Origin: a virus
DNA: 36,600 bases
Strand: one strand, 5' to 3'
Virus record (IMG/VR): IMGVR_UViG_3300023170_004809
Location: 1-36,600 of that record
The notes beneath the pieces are model-generated. The model ran no database searches. It saw only the letters and a program-made list of their open reading frames with translations, and was not told where the DNA came from. The translations under genes were made by a program, and so were the position numbers. Positions 16,558 through 24,017 of this stretch are shown here, in pieces; the stretch's first letter is position 1; every line of letters starts with the position of its first letter.

Positions 16558-17585
16558 TTAGATAAGAGCTCGTAATCGTTTTCGTACATTTTCTTGACCA
16601 GACCTTCGAAGCCAGTTTTACGAACCCACCCCATCTCTTGTTCTGCAAGCGAGCAATCACCGCAAAGTTTATGAACTTCTGCTGGGCGATAAAATTTAGG
16701 ATTGACTTCAAAAATCAATTGACCATCTTTGGTGAAGTACTTCTCTTCGTCTTCCGAACCTTTTGATATAAATTCTATACCAGCAAATTCAAGAGACTTA
16801 TCGAGAAACTCTCTTACGCTATGCATTTCTCCGCTAGCCAAAACATAAGCTTTTGGCCTGTCTTGATTAAGCATGAGCCAAACTCCCTCCATGAAATCTT
16901 CAGCATCAGTCCAATCTCTTTGCGCATCAAGATTGCCTAGTTGTAAAATTGGAATCTCTTTACCTTGTTCTAGAGCATGTTTAATTTTTGCTACTCCGTT
17001 GGTGATTTTTCTAGTAACAAAATCAAGACCTCTTCTGGTGCCTTCATGATTGAATAGCCAACCTTGAATGGCGAATAACCCATAAGACTCTCGATATACT
17101 CTAACTATATGGCGAGCTGCGCATTTTGCTGCCCCATATGGAGATTGAGGGCGAAGTGGATGATCTTCGTTTTGGGGTGTGCAAATAACATCACCAAACT
17201 CTTCAGATGATCCCGCGTTGTAAAACCTGCAGTGAGGAGCAAATCGACGAATGGACTCTAAAATATGAAGAACCGCGTCAGCGTCAGTATCCCAAGTTTG
17301 AATAGGATAGTCCCAACTACCAGCAACAAAAGATTGCGCGGCAAAGTTAATAAAGTAGTCAGGCTGAATATCAATAATGACATCACGCATGCTGTGTGCA
17401 TCGTTAAGGTCCATATTGATTAATTCAAATCTAGGTTCATTATCCAAATGAAGAATGTTTTCGTGATTCTTTACGCTTAGCCTTCTTACCGCGCCATAAA
17501 TTTTATGATTTGTATTGGCTAATAAATAGTCAGCCATATGGCTTCCGTCTTGACCTGTGACCCCAGTAATGATAACTTTTTTCAT
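16554..17585 (-). CDS. gmd: GDP-mannose 4,6-dehydratase
   Basis: Makes GDP-4-keto-6-deoxy-D-mannose from GDP-D-mannose, using bound NADP+. The 343-residue protein starts with ITGVTGQDGSHMADYLL (6-22), has VRRLS at 33-37 for NADP, and shows the active site as S126-S-E128 with Y150 and K154 (SPYGAAK), equivalent to T132, E134, Y156 and K160 of E. coli. NHEGTRRGLDFVTRKI and LGNLDAQRDW are the expected substrate and tetramer segments. Its product feeds GDP-fucose synthase next door, and may also feed the perosamine-synthase-like aminotransferase at 20.3 kb. All key residues are present. The second active-site position is Ser rather than the usual Thr. Confidence 0.96.
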   Translation of the reverse strand: MKKVIITGVTGQDGSHMADYLLANTNHKIYGAVRRLSVKNHENILHLDNEPRFELINMDLNDAHSMRDVIIDIQPDYFINFAAQSFVAGSWDYPIQTWDTDADAVLHILESIRRFAPHCRFYNAGSSEEFGDVICTPQNEDHPLRPQSPYGAAKCAARHIVRVYRESYGLFAIQGWLFNHEGTRRGLDFVTRKITNGVAKIKHALEQGKEIPILQLGNLDAQRDWTDAEDFMEGVWLMLNQDRPKAYVLASGEMHSVREFLDKSLEFAGIEFISKGSEDEEKYFTKDGQLIFEVNPKFYRPAEVHKLCGDCSLAEQEMGWVRKTGFEGLVKKMYENDYELLSK

Positions 17586-17608
17586 AATTAGAATTTTAAG
17601 TAATTATA

Positions 17609-18433
17609 TTACCAATAGCAACCATTCTCAACTAAATTTTTACCAGAAGGCGTTTCATGCTTAAAAGGTCTAGTCCAACACTTAGTATTGTACCAAGAAG
17701 AATTAATGAACTTTTCTGAATTGTCCCACCTGCCTCCAGATATCCCAAAAAGAAGTTGGTTTCCGCCGCCTAAGTGAATGCATGGCTTGCCCATTTTCTT
17801 AATAAAATCACAAATAAGCAAAGAAAAACCTCCAGCGCCAACAGTGGCTACATCAAACTCTCCTATTGAGGATAACTCTTCAAAAATATAGTCTAACTTT
17901 TCGCTCCATAAGACAGGAGGTTCTCCGGTCAAGGCTTCCGGGTAAGGAGTTCTAACAGCTTTAGTATTGCCTATTTCGCAATTCCATATATCTTTGTATT
18001 TCTCTGATTGAGATAGAACTGTATCCTTAAAAGGGCCAACAGAAAGTAATGTTTTATCCTCTAATTTTTTATGCCAACCTTCATCCATGAAAAAAGGCTC
18101 AAGACCTTTGAATTCATTAAAAAGAAATTTACCTTGCCATACGTTATTGATTACTAGTTCATCACCTTGTTCTGGGCACCACTGAAGCATATAGTCGGTA
18201 TTTTTTACAGCGTTTAAATAAGAATCACACCAAAGTTTTAGCTGTTCTTCTGTTTCTACGTAAATTCCAGCGTTGACAAAAAGAGTATTACCTCTTACGA
18301 GTGCAGGCCTGTTATGCGTAAGGTAATAAGCTAAATGTGATGATTCGATCCCGCCTATTTTGCCAAAAATTGAAGGGGTTTTATTTTCAATACAATTTAT
18401 TATTTCAGAATTAACTTGTTCTGGAGATATCAT
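17609..18433 (-). CDS. Putative GT-D fold glycosyltransferase
   Basis: A 274-residue protein resembling the GT-D/DUF1792-type transferases of polysaccharide loci. From memory, its C-terminal segment (about 195-240) with DVATVGAGGFSLLICDFIKK followed by GKPCIHLGGGNQLLFGISG is close to the VGAG...H-L-G-G-x-x-Q-x-L-F-G-I-x-G-x-R-W pattern of that group. The N-terminal GKIGGIESSHLAYYL may replace the usual F-G-D-G-E-x motif, which is changed here. Five Trp and several Cys residues mark the C-terminal half. It lies between gmd and the FkbM fragment, seven bases after the latter. The fold call is by recalled pattern and should be treated as moderate. Confidence 0.6.
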   Translation of the reverse strand: MISPEQVNSEIINCIENKTPSIFGKIGGIESSHLAYYLTHNRPALVRGNTLFVNAGIYVETEEQLKLWCDSYLNAVKNTDYMLQWCPEQGDELVINNVWQGKFLFNEFKGLEPFFMDEGWHKKLEDKTLLSVGPFKDTVLSQSEKYKDIWNCEIGNTKAVRTPYPEALTGEPPVLWSEKLDYIFEELSSIGEFDVATVGAGGFSLLICDFIKKMGKPCIHLGGGNQLLFGISGGRWDNSEKFINSSWYNTKCWTRPFKHETPSGKNLVENGCYW

Positions 18434-18440
18434 CTTTAAT

Positions 18441-18614
18441 TTACAATTCTTTTTTAAATAAGAAACGAACTTTGCATACTAGCGATTTTTCAAGTAATAA
18501 TGTGTTGTTTTGTGAAATTCCGTCCGTAGATCCAGCTTCTATAAAGAAACCGTTTTCGATTTCCTTAAAAAGCTCTACAAGCTGCACATCGATATTATGT
18601 TGAGAATGGGCCAT
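18441..18614 (-). pseudogene. Truncated FkbM-type methyltransferase, 57 codons
   Basis: From ATG 18614 to TAA 18441 the minus strand encodes 57 residues with FFIEAGSTDGISQNNTLLLE at about 23-42. This is the SAM-binding motif I of FkbM-family methyltransferases (E-A-G-x-x-D-G-x-x-x-x-N-T). FkbM proteins normally run to 200-300 residues, and the part after L-E-K-S-L is replaced by a short Lys-Phe-rich tail and a stop. No continuation is visible in other frames, as the GT-D-like gene begins eight bases later. It is probably a remnant left by a deletion or recombination inside the sugar cassette. It could also be a short expressed protein. Confidence 0.65.
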
Positions 18615-18678
18615 AGGAACGAATATTTTAAAGTTTGGATTTATAAGATATTATTAAATCCCTCAAGTATTTAAAGTT

Positions 18679-19530
18679 TTATTTTTCTAGATCGTACTTT
18701 AGTTGAGAGTAGTTTACATACGAAGGCAAGTTTCCTGAAAATTTTTTAATGCCCATAGATAGATTGGGGTTTGGGTGCATATTGGGGTAACCTAAAATAT
18801 CGTGCGGTTGTAAATCTATAGATTCATCAAAAGGAACCCAAACATCTTTCCAGTATTTCTCATAAAAGGTGGCGTACTGAGGGTTTCCAGTAGGAGGTCG
18901 AGAGTAATGGTTTAGTTTATTCTTTACCCTACTACTACCCAACCAAGCAAAATGATAGTATTTTTGATTTTCTAAAAATAGAGTTTTAGGAAATTGGTTT
19001 TGAATACCGCAATGACTATAAATATTCCCTTTCTTGTGGCGACACACCCGTGCATACAAAGGGAGCGTATCTTTATCTAGGGAACATAATATATACTCAA
19101 AATTCTTCCAGAAAATATAATGTTCTAAATCAATCGAATTAACTTCCGGGAATCTATGAAAACAGTCCTCTACCTCATCGATAAAAGTCTCGTGAAAAAA
19201 TTCGTCTAAATCAGTGCACCAAAATATATCTATATCATCATTAACATAACGAGACCCTAATGCAAACATTTTTTGCTTTGCTATAGACCCACTACCGCAA
19301 TAGTCCTCAATGCCACTAATGTCAGTTTCATTAATTAAAGTTATCTTATTAGCGGGATCCGGATAGTCCTGAATAAACTCGTGAGAGCCATCAGTTGAGA
19401 AATGAGGGTTATAAGTTCCAACGTTTAAATCGAAAAATATAAGTTGCTCGAACCTTTCGTAAAGAAAAGGTAACTTCTGCTTTAAGAAGGGAAGTTCATT
19501 ATACAAAATACTGAAGTGGCATTTTTTCAA
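18679..19530 (-). CDS. GT2/GT92-like GT-A glycosyltransferase
   Basis: A 283-residue protein with a GT-A pattern. FWCTDLDEFF at 103-112 carries D107-x-D109-E110, the metal site of the Glyco_tranf_2_4/GT92-like group. IFFDLNVG at 31-38 resembles the nucleotide-side strand. The C-terminal half has YYHFAWLGSSRVKNKLNHYS, which is common after the DXD in these transferases (H-F-x-x-x and a K-x-x-H-x segment). The start seems to be TTG at 19530, because the only nearby ATG is out of frame and a stop lies 24 bases upstream. No good Shine-Dalgarno sequence is seen, so the start is less sure than the gene. Confidence 0.7.
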   Translation of the reverse strand: MKKCHFSILYNELPFLKQKLPFLYERFEQLIFFDLNVGTYNPHFSTDGSHEFIQDYPDPANKITLINETDISGIEDYCGSGSIAKQKMFALGSRYVNDDIDIFWCTDLDEFFHETFIDEVEDCFHRFPEVNSIDLEHYIFWKNFEYILCSLDKDTLPLYARVCRHKKGNIYSHCGIQNQFPKTLFLENQKYYHFAWLGSSRVKNKLNHYSRPPTGNPQYATFYEKYWKDVWVPFDESIDLQPHDILGYPNMHPNPNLSMGIKKFSGNLPSYVNYSQLKYDLEK

Positions 19531-19558
19531 AATTTCGATTTTTCTATATAGTTACCTT

Positions 19559-19867
19559 CTAATATGTTTTGTATTTTCGTTGTATATTTTTACCGTCGTC
19601 CAAATCTTTACCAGAGAGACCTTGTTTTAAAATCTCTATAACTTTTTCGTCAATCTCGTCTATGAGTTGATTTCTTTGAACATTAAGATCGCAACATTTC
19701 TTTAGGCAATCCCAAAGGTTTTTGGCGCCATCCTCGCAATTGAAATATTTTTCCTTGTACTCATCAAAAGTCATCTTGCGAATTTCATACAGAAGCTCTT
19801 GATTGTTCCACATTTTTAAATCAGCGGTAGTAAGTTTATCAATTAAGGATCCAAGCGTATCAGCCAT
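19559..19867 (-). CDS. Conserved small helical protein of sugar loci
   Basis: A 102-residue, probably all-helical protein beginning MADTLGSLIDKLTTADLKMW. I recall short proteins with this start (L-x-x-L-x-D-K-L-x-x-x-x-L-K-x-W) in bacterial and phage surface polysaccharide loci, but their function is not known to me. It contains a Cys pair (LKKCCDLNVQRNQLIDEI) in the second half. It has a ribosome-binding sequence GGGAG nine bases before the ATG and lies between the GNAT acetyltransferase and a glycosyltransferase. It may be an accessory or regulatory protein of the cassette; this is inference from place only. Confidence 0.6.
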   Translation of the reverse strand: MADTLGSLIDKLTTADLKMWNNQELLYEIRKMTFDEYKEKYFNCEDGAKNLWDCLKKCCDLNVQRNQLIDEIDEKVIEILKQGLSGKDLDDGKNIQRKYKTY

Positions 19868-19884
19868 CTTTAGTAATCTCCCTG

Positions 19885-20286
19885 TTAAGTGTTTTTAAAA
19901 TAACAATAAAAGATATTATTAGTTTGCTTGTAGATTTTAAAGCCATGAGATAAATAAAGATTTATAGCTTTGAAATTGTCTTTGTCTACCGTTAAGTGAA
20001 TTTCGTGCTTCCCCCTTTTATCCAAAAGAGATTTGAGAATTATTTTTCCATGACCTTTGCCAATGCAAGAATCAAAAACGCACATACCTAGCCACATTTT
20101 ATCATCTTCGTAGTCTAAATGTCCATACCCAACAGGATCTGGATCGTTCAAAATAAAATGATAAAAATGATTATCAAAACAACTTTCGTCTCTAGAGTCA
20201 AAATAGCGAAAATGAAATTTTAAATTGGGATTTTTATTAACTATTTTTTTCACCCTATCAAAAGATATGTTTTCCTCAATAACCAT
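19885..20286 (-). CDS. GNAT-family N-acetyltransferase
   Basis: A 133-residue acetyltransferase of the GNAT fold. The acetyl-CoA binding motif A is GKGHGKIIL at 76-84 (the R/Q-x-x-G-x-G/A pattern), preceded by the strand MWLGMCVFDSCI. Motif B (EIHLTVDKDNFKAINLYLSHGFK) gives the typical N-x-x-A-x-x-x-Y-x-x-x-G-F ending. It lies 13 bases after the GDP-perosamine-synthase-like aminotransferase, so it probably N-acetylates the amino sugar made by that enzyme. Known perosamine acetyltransferases usually have the left-handed beta-helix fold, so a GNAT here would be a different solution. Acetylation of another substrate remains possible. Confidence 0.85.
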   Translation of the reverse strand: MVIEENISFDRVKKIVNKNPNLKFHFRYFDSRDESCFDNHFYHFILNDPDPVGYGHLDYEDDKMWLGMCVFDSCIGKGHGKIILKSLLDKRGKHEIHLTVDKDNFKAINLYLSHGFKIYKQTNNIFYCYFKNT

Positions 20287-20299
20287 TTAAATATTCCTA

Positions 20300-21415
20300 T
20301 TAACTTTTTTTCTGGTTAAAATAAAAAGATTTAATTTGGTCGCATATAAAGCAAACCTGTCCTCGTGTTAAACTGGGAAAGCTAGGAAGCATGATAACTT
20401 TTTCATATAAATCAGCTGCAGCTTCATCGGGTTCGAAACTTTTATAATGATTATGATAATTTATGGGGGGGAACATAATCCTTGAGTCTATTTGATTTTG
20501 GTATAAATGGAGTTGTAAATCTGAGATTTTTGATTTGCCCTTAATAGCGAACATCCAGTTAGAGTGAGTAGTATTTTTCTCAATCTGTTGAAAACAGATC
20601 TCATCTATCGACTGAAGTTCGTCTTTGTAAAGATTGAATATTTCCTGTTTTTTCTCTAAAATTTCATTAATATTCAATAATTGACCATAAAGAAGAGCGG
20701 CTTGAATGTTAGTCATTCTATAGTTGTAACCTAATTTACTGAAAACATAATTTTGTGAAGAATGACCTTGATTTCTTACTGAGTTTAAATAATGATATGA
20801 GTCTTCATCATCCGTAAATAAGGCGCCACCTTCTCCACTAGTAAGAGTTTTGTTACCAAAAAAAGAAACCGAAGAAAAGAGCGAGGCGCTTCCGGATGGA
20901 GAGCCATCATAAGAACCCAAAAAGCCTTCGCAATTATCTTCTACGAAAATTACGCTATCATTATCAATGCGACTCTTGAGGGAAGGAACATTTACTATAT
21001 TCCCTATATTATGAACGACTAAAACACCTATTTCGCTATCATGACATGGTTGGGGCGCCGATTCTCTAATGGCTCGCTCATACTCTCCATTCCATGTGTC
21101 TGGATTTACTGAACAAAGTTTGAAATCAAAATTCTCTGACATTCTGAAACTGTTCCAAGCGGCAACGTAGACGCTATTGGGAACAATGAGACTTTTAAGA
21201 TTAGGGTATTTATATTTTAAACCTATAGAGACAAGATGGGTTGCTGAAGTTCCGTTGTTAGTTAAAATAACAAACTTTGATTGGTTGGTCTCCTGAAGAA
21301 GCTCTTCGGTTTTTTGGATATAAGCTCCATGAGAAGATACCCATTTAGAATCCAAAGCGTTGTGGGCATATTTAAGAATATGCTTTGGTAGGTATGGTTC
21401 ATATATGGGTATCAT
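20300..21415 (-). CDS. DegT/DnrJ/EryC1 sugar aminotransferase, GDP-perosamine synthase-like
   Basis: A 371-residue PLP enzyme that should aminate a keto sugar. MIPIYEPYLP at 1-10, WVSSHGAYI at 25-33 and SFFGNKTLTSGEGGALF (K189 forms the PLP Schiff base) with YNYRMTNIQAALL are very close to the pattern of GDP-perosamine synthase (RfbE/Per), which uses GDP-4-keto-6-deoxymannose and glutamate. FVEDNCEGFLGS (158-169) holds D160 for the PLP ring nitrogen. As gmd in the same cassette makes exactly that keto sugar, GDP-perosamine is the best guess. Other 4-amino-sugar products cannot be excluded. The neighbouring GNAT gene supports an N-acetylated product. Confidence 0.85.
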   Translation of the reverse strand: MIPIYEPYLPKHILKYAHNALDSKWVSSHGAYIQKTEELLQETNQSKFVILTNNGTSATHLVSIGLKYKYPNLKSLIVPNSVYVAAWNSFRMSENFDFKLCSVNPDTWNGEYERAIRESAPQPCHDSEIGVLVVHNIGNIVNVPSLKSRIDNDSVIFVEDNCEGFLGSYDGSPSGSASLFSSVSFFGNKTLTSGEGGALFTDDEDSYHYLNSVRNQGHSSQNYVFSKLGYNYRMTNIQAALLYGQLLNINEILEKKQEIFNLYKDELQSIDEICFQQIEKNTTHSNWMFAIKGKSKISDLQLHLYQNQIDSRIMFPPINYHNHYKSFEPDEAAADLYEKVIMLPSFPSLTRGQVCFICDQIKSFYFNQKKS

Positions 21416-21424
21416 AGTAAATAA

Positions 21425-22111
21425 TTATTTTGAATTAATAGCTTTCCATTTATCATTATTCCTAATTTTAATAGGGGATCCAAAATCTCTTTCTGATCGA
21501 AAAGTGTAATGATAAGCTAGTTGATTAGAGCGGGGTAAGTTCATTATTTCTGCAAGGCACAAAATACTGCTACCCATTAAATGCAATTCCTTGGCATTTT
21601 CAAGTATAGGTATAAGTTCAAAAACATTCAAAGATTCAATGTTTTTAATGATAGGTAGCATACTACTTGGTTTTGGCCCATCATTGTTTATATGACTAAA
21701 AGCATAAGGTTCGGGAAAAGGCGTATGATCCTTTAGTATGTCCATGGAATTTGATATAACTGGAAGTTTACAAAAATCAAATTTTATATCATAATTCAAA
21801 TATAGATTAGTATAATGATCTTCATCCCAGTGAGAAGCAAGAGGGTTATTTATTGAAGTGCGTACTAGGCTTAAATTAAGCGATGATGAAAGATGTTCTA
21901 CTTCCATCTTCTCGCTACTGGGATTATTGCTAACTTTAATAGGGTTTATCTCAGGGTAGTCTTTGTAGAGAAAAGAGATATTATTAAAGTTTCTATCTTT
22001 TGTGGCTACATGGATAGGCACACTATAAGTTTCATGGAGATAATGAACTAATCCATTGCAACCTATTTGATCCCCCAGCCCAAGGTGTGAATGAAAAATT
22101 ATACCACTCAT
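21425..22111 (-). CDS. Putative GT-B type glycosyltransferase fragment or small family
   Basis: A 228-residue protein starting MSGIIFHSHLGLGDQIGCNG from ATG 22111; a TTG at 22114 would add one residue. The HLGLGDQIGCNGLVHYL segment resembles the glycine-rich first loop of GT-B enzymes such as GT9/GT11-like proteins (G-x-G-D-x-i-x-x-x-G). ELHLMGSSILCLAEIMNLP near the C-terminus looks like the donor-side H-x-x-x-S-S-x-x-H/C-L-A segment of the same enzymes, with Cys in place of the usual His. It is short for a GT-B protein, so it may be a compact form. It lies seven bases after a GT-A gene and nine before the aminotransferase. The call is moderate. Confidence 0.5.
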   Translation of the reverse strand: MSGIIFHSHLGLGDQIGCNGLVHYLHETYSVPIHVATKDRNFNNISFLYKDYPEINPIKVSNNPSSEKMEVEHLSSSLNLSLVRTSINNPLASHWDEDHYTNLYLNYDIKFDFCKLPVISNSMDILKDHTPFPEPYAFSHINNDGPKPSSMLPIIKNIESLNVFELIPILENAKELHLMGSSILCLAEIMNLPRSNQLAYHYTFRSERDFGSPIKIRNNDKWKAINSK

Positions 22112-22118
22112 CAAAATT

Positions 22119-22787
22119 CTAAGAATTGGTATTTAAATGAGAATTTAATGCATCAAGGTGGGATTGATCGTAGACGTCATTCTCATCAAAAACTTGACCT
22201 ACAAATTGATTCTCTTCTCTTGGATTCGGGAAGTCAATACCAGTAAAAAAGGGATCGTGAACCATTATATACTCAAGAGGGACTTGTCCAATTATCGCAT
22301 CAAAAAATCTGTAATCAGTTCCGTAATTATCGGTTTGAGAAAAGCGAGCGCATAAATCTTTCATATTATCTAGGATACCTTTCTTGACGCCAAACATTCC
22401 GCCAAGAACATTAAATCCGTGATGTGGGTGATCACGCATGATATGAAAAAGTTTTTCACTATTCATAAATTCATAAACAGCGTCAGCTTCTCTTTGGTTT
22501 AAGCGACTATCACAATCTCTAGAAAGCATTACAGAGACATCTTCTTCTGAAATAGACTCAAACCTCCAAAACATTCCAGTCCAATTAGCCGCGCGATCTT
22601 CAATGACAACTTCAGTACCATCGGTGGATTGAAGAGATTTAATGTATTCGCTTGGAACGTCTTTATGAACATGGAACCTGCAGACCCAGTCAGGGTAGTA
22701 TTTTTCTCTTAATTCTGAATTCTTAATTGCCCCAACGCAATATTTTGGATTGTCGCCCCAAACTGAGAATGATATAATTTTTTTCAT
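22119..22787 (-). CDS. GT-A glycosyltransferase-like protein with DCD motif
   Basis: A 222-residue protein starting IISFSVWGDNPKYCVGAIKN (4-23), a pattern found in small glycosyltransferase-like proteins of phage and bacterial sugar loci. VMLSRDCDSRLNQREADAV at 87-105 carries D91-C-D93, a DXD-type site followed by the S-R-L-x-x-R-E helix typical of that group. HHGFNVLGGMFGVKKG in the middle resembles the acceptor loop. The start overlaps the stop of the upstream GT2 gene as ATGA. No exact donor or acceptor can be given. Family membership rests on recalled motif similarity. Confidence 0.65.
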   Translation of the reverse strand: MKKIISFSVWGDNPKYCVGAIKNSELREKYYPDWVCRFHVHKDVPSEYIKSLQSTDGTEVVIEDRAANWTGMFWRFESISEEDVSVMLSRDCDSRLNQREADAVYEFMNSEKLFHIMRDHPHHGFNVLGGMFGVKKGILDNMKDLCARFSQTDNYGTDYRFFDAIIGQVPLEYIMVHDPFFTGIDFPNPREENQFVGQVFDENDVYDQSHLDALNSHLNTNS

Positions 22788-23521
22788 ATGTAAGATGGTA
22801 TATATTGATTTCTTACTTGATTGACTTCGCGAATGGCTTTTTGTAATGTTTTTGATCCAGAAGAAACGCCTTCTGGATTTCTATAATACAAGCCGAGGAC
22901 TTGATCTATTTTTTTCATTTTAGATCCACCCTTGGCAGCTCTAAGCCACATCTCGTAATCCGCTGCGGACATGAGGGATTCATTGAAAAAACCAAACTTT
23001 TCATGCAAGCTTTTTCTCCACATAGGTTGGCAGTGGGGAGAGTTTACTGAGATAAGAGATTCGAAGCAAAAATCCATACATGGAAACTCCATTGTGGCTG
23101 AATTATCCTCAAAACTTTCGTTGGGCTTATCTGTCTCAAGGGTTCTGTAGTATACTAAATCGATATCTGGGTTTGATAAAAGGTTGTCTCGTTGTATTTC
23201 TATTGCCTGTTTAGATCTTCTATCATCTAGATTTGCGTTTGTTATAAAAGTACCCGTTGAGTTCTTGATACCTAAATTCCAGCATCCATAAACTCCGGGG
23301 TCGGAAGATAAACCAAAATCAGAAAAATGAAAATATTTTATGTTTGAATATTTATCTAAGTATTCTTGGACAAAGCGCTTCTCGTTCTCTTCATTAGCAT
23401 CAATAATAACCAACTCAGAATCCGAGAATATAGTCTGAGATATCATGTTATCCATGAATCCCTCGATGAAATCCGAGCAGTTAAACATGGACGTAATCAT
23501 TGAGACTTTCTCTTGTGCCAT
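22784..23521 (-). CDS. GT2 family glycosyltransferase
   Basis: An inverting GT-A enzyme of 245 residues. VSMITSMFNCSDFIEGFMDN (6-25) and ELVIIDANEENE (36-47) are the first strand and UDP-binding acidic loop of GT2. The DXD-like site is NANLDDRRS at 95-103 (D99, D100). SAADYEMWLRAAKGG toward the C-terminus gives the catalytic-base region (the D-x-E/ED-x-x-x-x-x-R pattern). It is the first gene of the leftward sugar cassette, with a promoter-like pair only five bases upstream and no ribosome-binding site. It is shorter than many GT2 enzymes and has no membrane segment. Confidence 0.85.
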   Translation of the reverse strand: MAQEKVSMITSMFNCSDFIEGFMDNMISQTIFSDSELVIIDANEENEKRFVQEYLDKYSNIKYFHFSDFGLSSDPGVYGCWNLGIKNSTGTFITNANLDDRRSKQAIEIQRDNLLSNPDIDLVYYRTLETDKPNESFEDNSATMEFPCMDFCFESLISVNSPHCQPMWRKSLHEKFGFFNESLMSAADYEMWLRAAKGGSKMKKIDQVLGLYYRNPEGVSSGSKTLQKAIREVNQVRNQYIPSYI

Positions 23522-23526
23522 GAATC

Positions 23527-23555
23527 ATATTATCACGTTTAGAGCATTAAGTCAA
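23527..23555 (-). promoter_or_regulatory. Leftward promoter with start at the ATG
   Basis: The minus strand has TTGACT (23555-23550), 17 bases, TAATAT (23532-23527), then five bases and the ATG at 23521. This predicts a leaderless mRNA for the GT2 gene and the sugar cassette. A shifted GATAAT box with a 15-base spacer is also possible. Confidence 0.55.
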
Positions 23556-23585
23556 TAAAAATTTCGCGCGATTTTTATTTTATTA

Positions 23586-23613
23586 TTGACATATATGAAA
23601 TATATAGTATAAT
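23586..23613 (+). promoter_or_regulatory. Perfect-consensus sigma70 promoter
   Basis: TTGACA (23586-23591), 16 bases, TATAAT (23608-23613): both boxes match the bacterial consensus exactly. The predicted start falls near 23620, inside a 12-bp palindrome, and the spacer overlaps the left arm of a 14-bp inverted repeat, so it looks repressible. Confidence 0.65.
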
Positions 23614-23644
23614 ATGATCATATAGTTTTTTATATTTCATATAT
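23591..23644. repeat. 14-bp inverted repeat around a 12-bp palindrome
   Basis: ATATATGAAATATA at 23591-23604 is the reverse complement of TATATTTCATATAT at 23631-23644. Between them ATATGATCATAT at 23612-23623 is a perfect palindrome. They surround the -10 box and start of the consensus promoter, as operator sites often do. Confidence 0.6.
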
Positions 23645-23726
23645 TATAATATAATATACTATATATATAATTTAATAATTATTATTACGTTAGTAATACA
23701 GTACAACTTTTTATGAAAAATTTAGG

Positions 23727-23755
23727 TTGACTTTTTTTGTATTGTGTGATATTAT
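23727..23755 (+). promoter_or_regulatory. Rightward promoter with start at the ATG
   Basis: TTGACT (23727-23732), 17 bases, TATTAT (23750-23755), then seven bases and the ATG at 23763. It predicts a transcript with at most one base of leader. No ribosome-binding sequence is present. Confidence 0.55.
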
Positions 23756-23762
23756 CCATCTC

Positions 23763-24017
23763 ATGGTCAGGAAAAAGTCAAATAAGAAAAAGTTTTTTTA
23801 TATTCAATGCGGAGACTGGGACGGAATTACGGCAGCGAAAAGTCCAAGGGAGGCTTGTGTTCAAGTTGCTTCTCAAGCTTTGGAGCTTTTTAAAGAAAAA
23901 GCTAGATTTTCAAAAGTCATGCTATGCGTTGATTGCGGTAAGTCAGTAGAAAATTCGCAAGATGATAAAGATGCTTTTTTAGTAGAAACAATATTGGAGG
24001 AAGTAAATGAACACTAA
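23763..24017 (+). CDS. Small unknown protein, first rightward gene
   Basis: An 84-residue protein from ATG 23763. A TTG at 23727 would add 12 residues but lies on the -35 box, so the ATG is preferred. The N-terminus is very basic (MVRKKSNKKKFFYIQCGDWDG). The rest has a helix with EACVQVASQALELFKEKA and a CVDCGKS motif that could bind a metal with the earlier Cys residues. As the first gene after the control region it is likely expressed early. I do not recognise a family. It overlaps the next gene by 11 bases. Confidence 0.65.
   Translation: MVRKKSNKKKFFYIQCGDWDGITAAKSPREACVQVASQALELFKEKARFSKVMLCVDCGKSVENSQDDKDAFLVETILEEVNEH
23996..24000 (+). promoter_or_regulatory. Shine-Dalgarno site of the dNMP kinase gene
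   Basis: GGAGG lies six bases before the ATG at 24007 and inside the upstream gene. It contrasts with the missing ribosome-binding site of the first gene of the same transcript. Confidence 0.75.

Larger units (their letters stand above)
23522..23762. promoter_or_regulatory. Divergent AT-rich control region
   Basis: This 241-base region between the leftward and rightward gene blocks is almost all A and T apart from a TCGCGCGA core. It holds a 9-bp hairpin (23554-23579), a 14-bp inverted repeat (23591-23604 and 23631-23644), a 12-bp palindrome (23612-23623), at least three promoter-like pairs and a long run of TATA-type steps from 23631 to 23690. It may act as a control switch and perhaps an unwinding site for replication. 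No gene of meaningful length is visible in it. Confidence 0.6.

Noticed and set aside
23727-23762. TTG start adding 12 residues to the first rightward gene
   Set aside because: The segment coincides with the -35 and -10 boxes of a promoter-like pair, so the ATG at 23763 is the better start.
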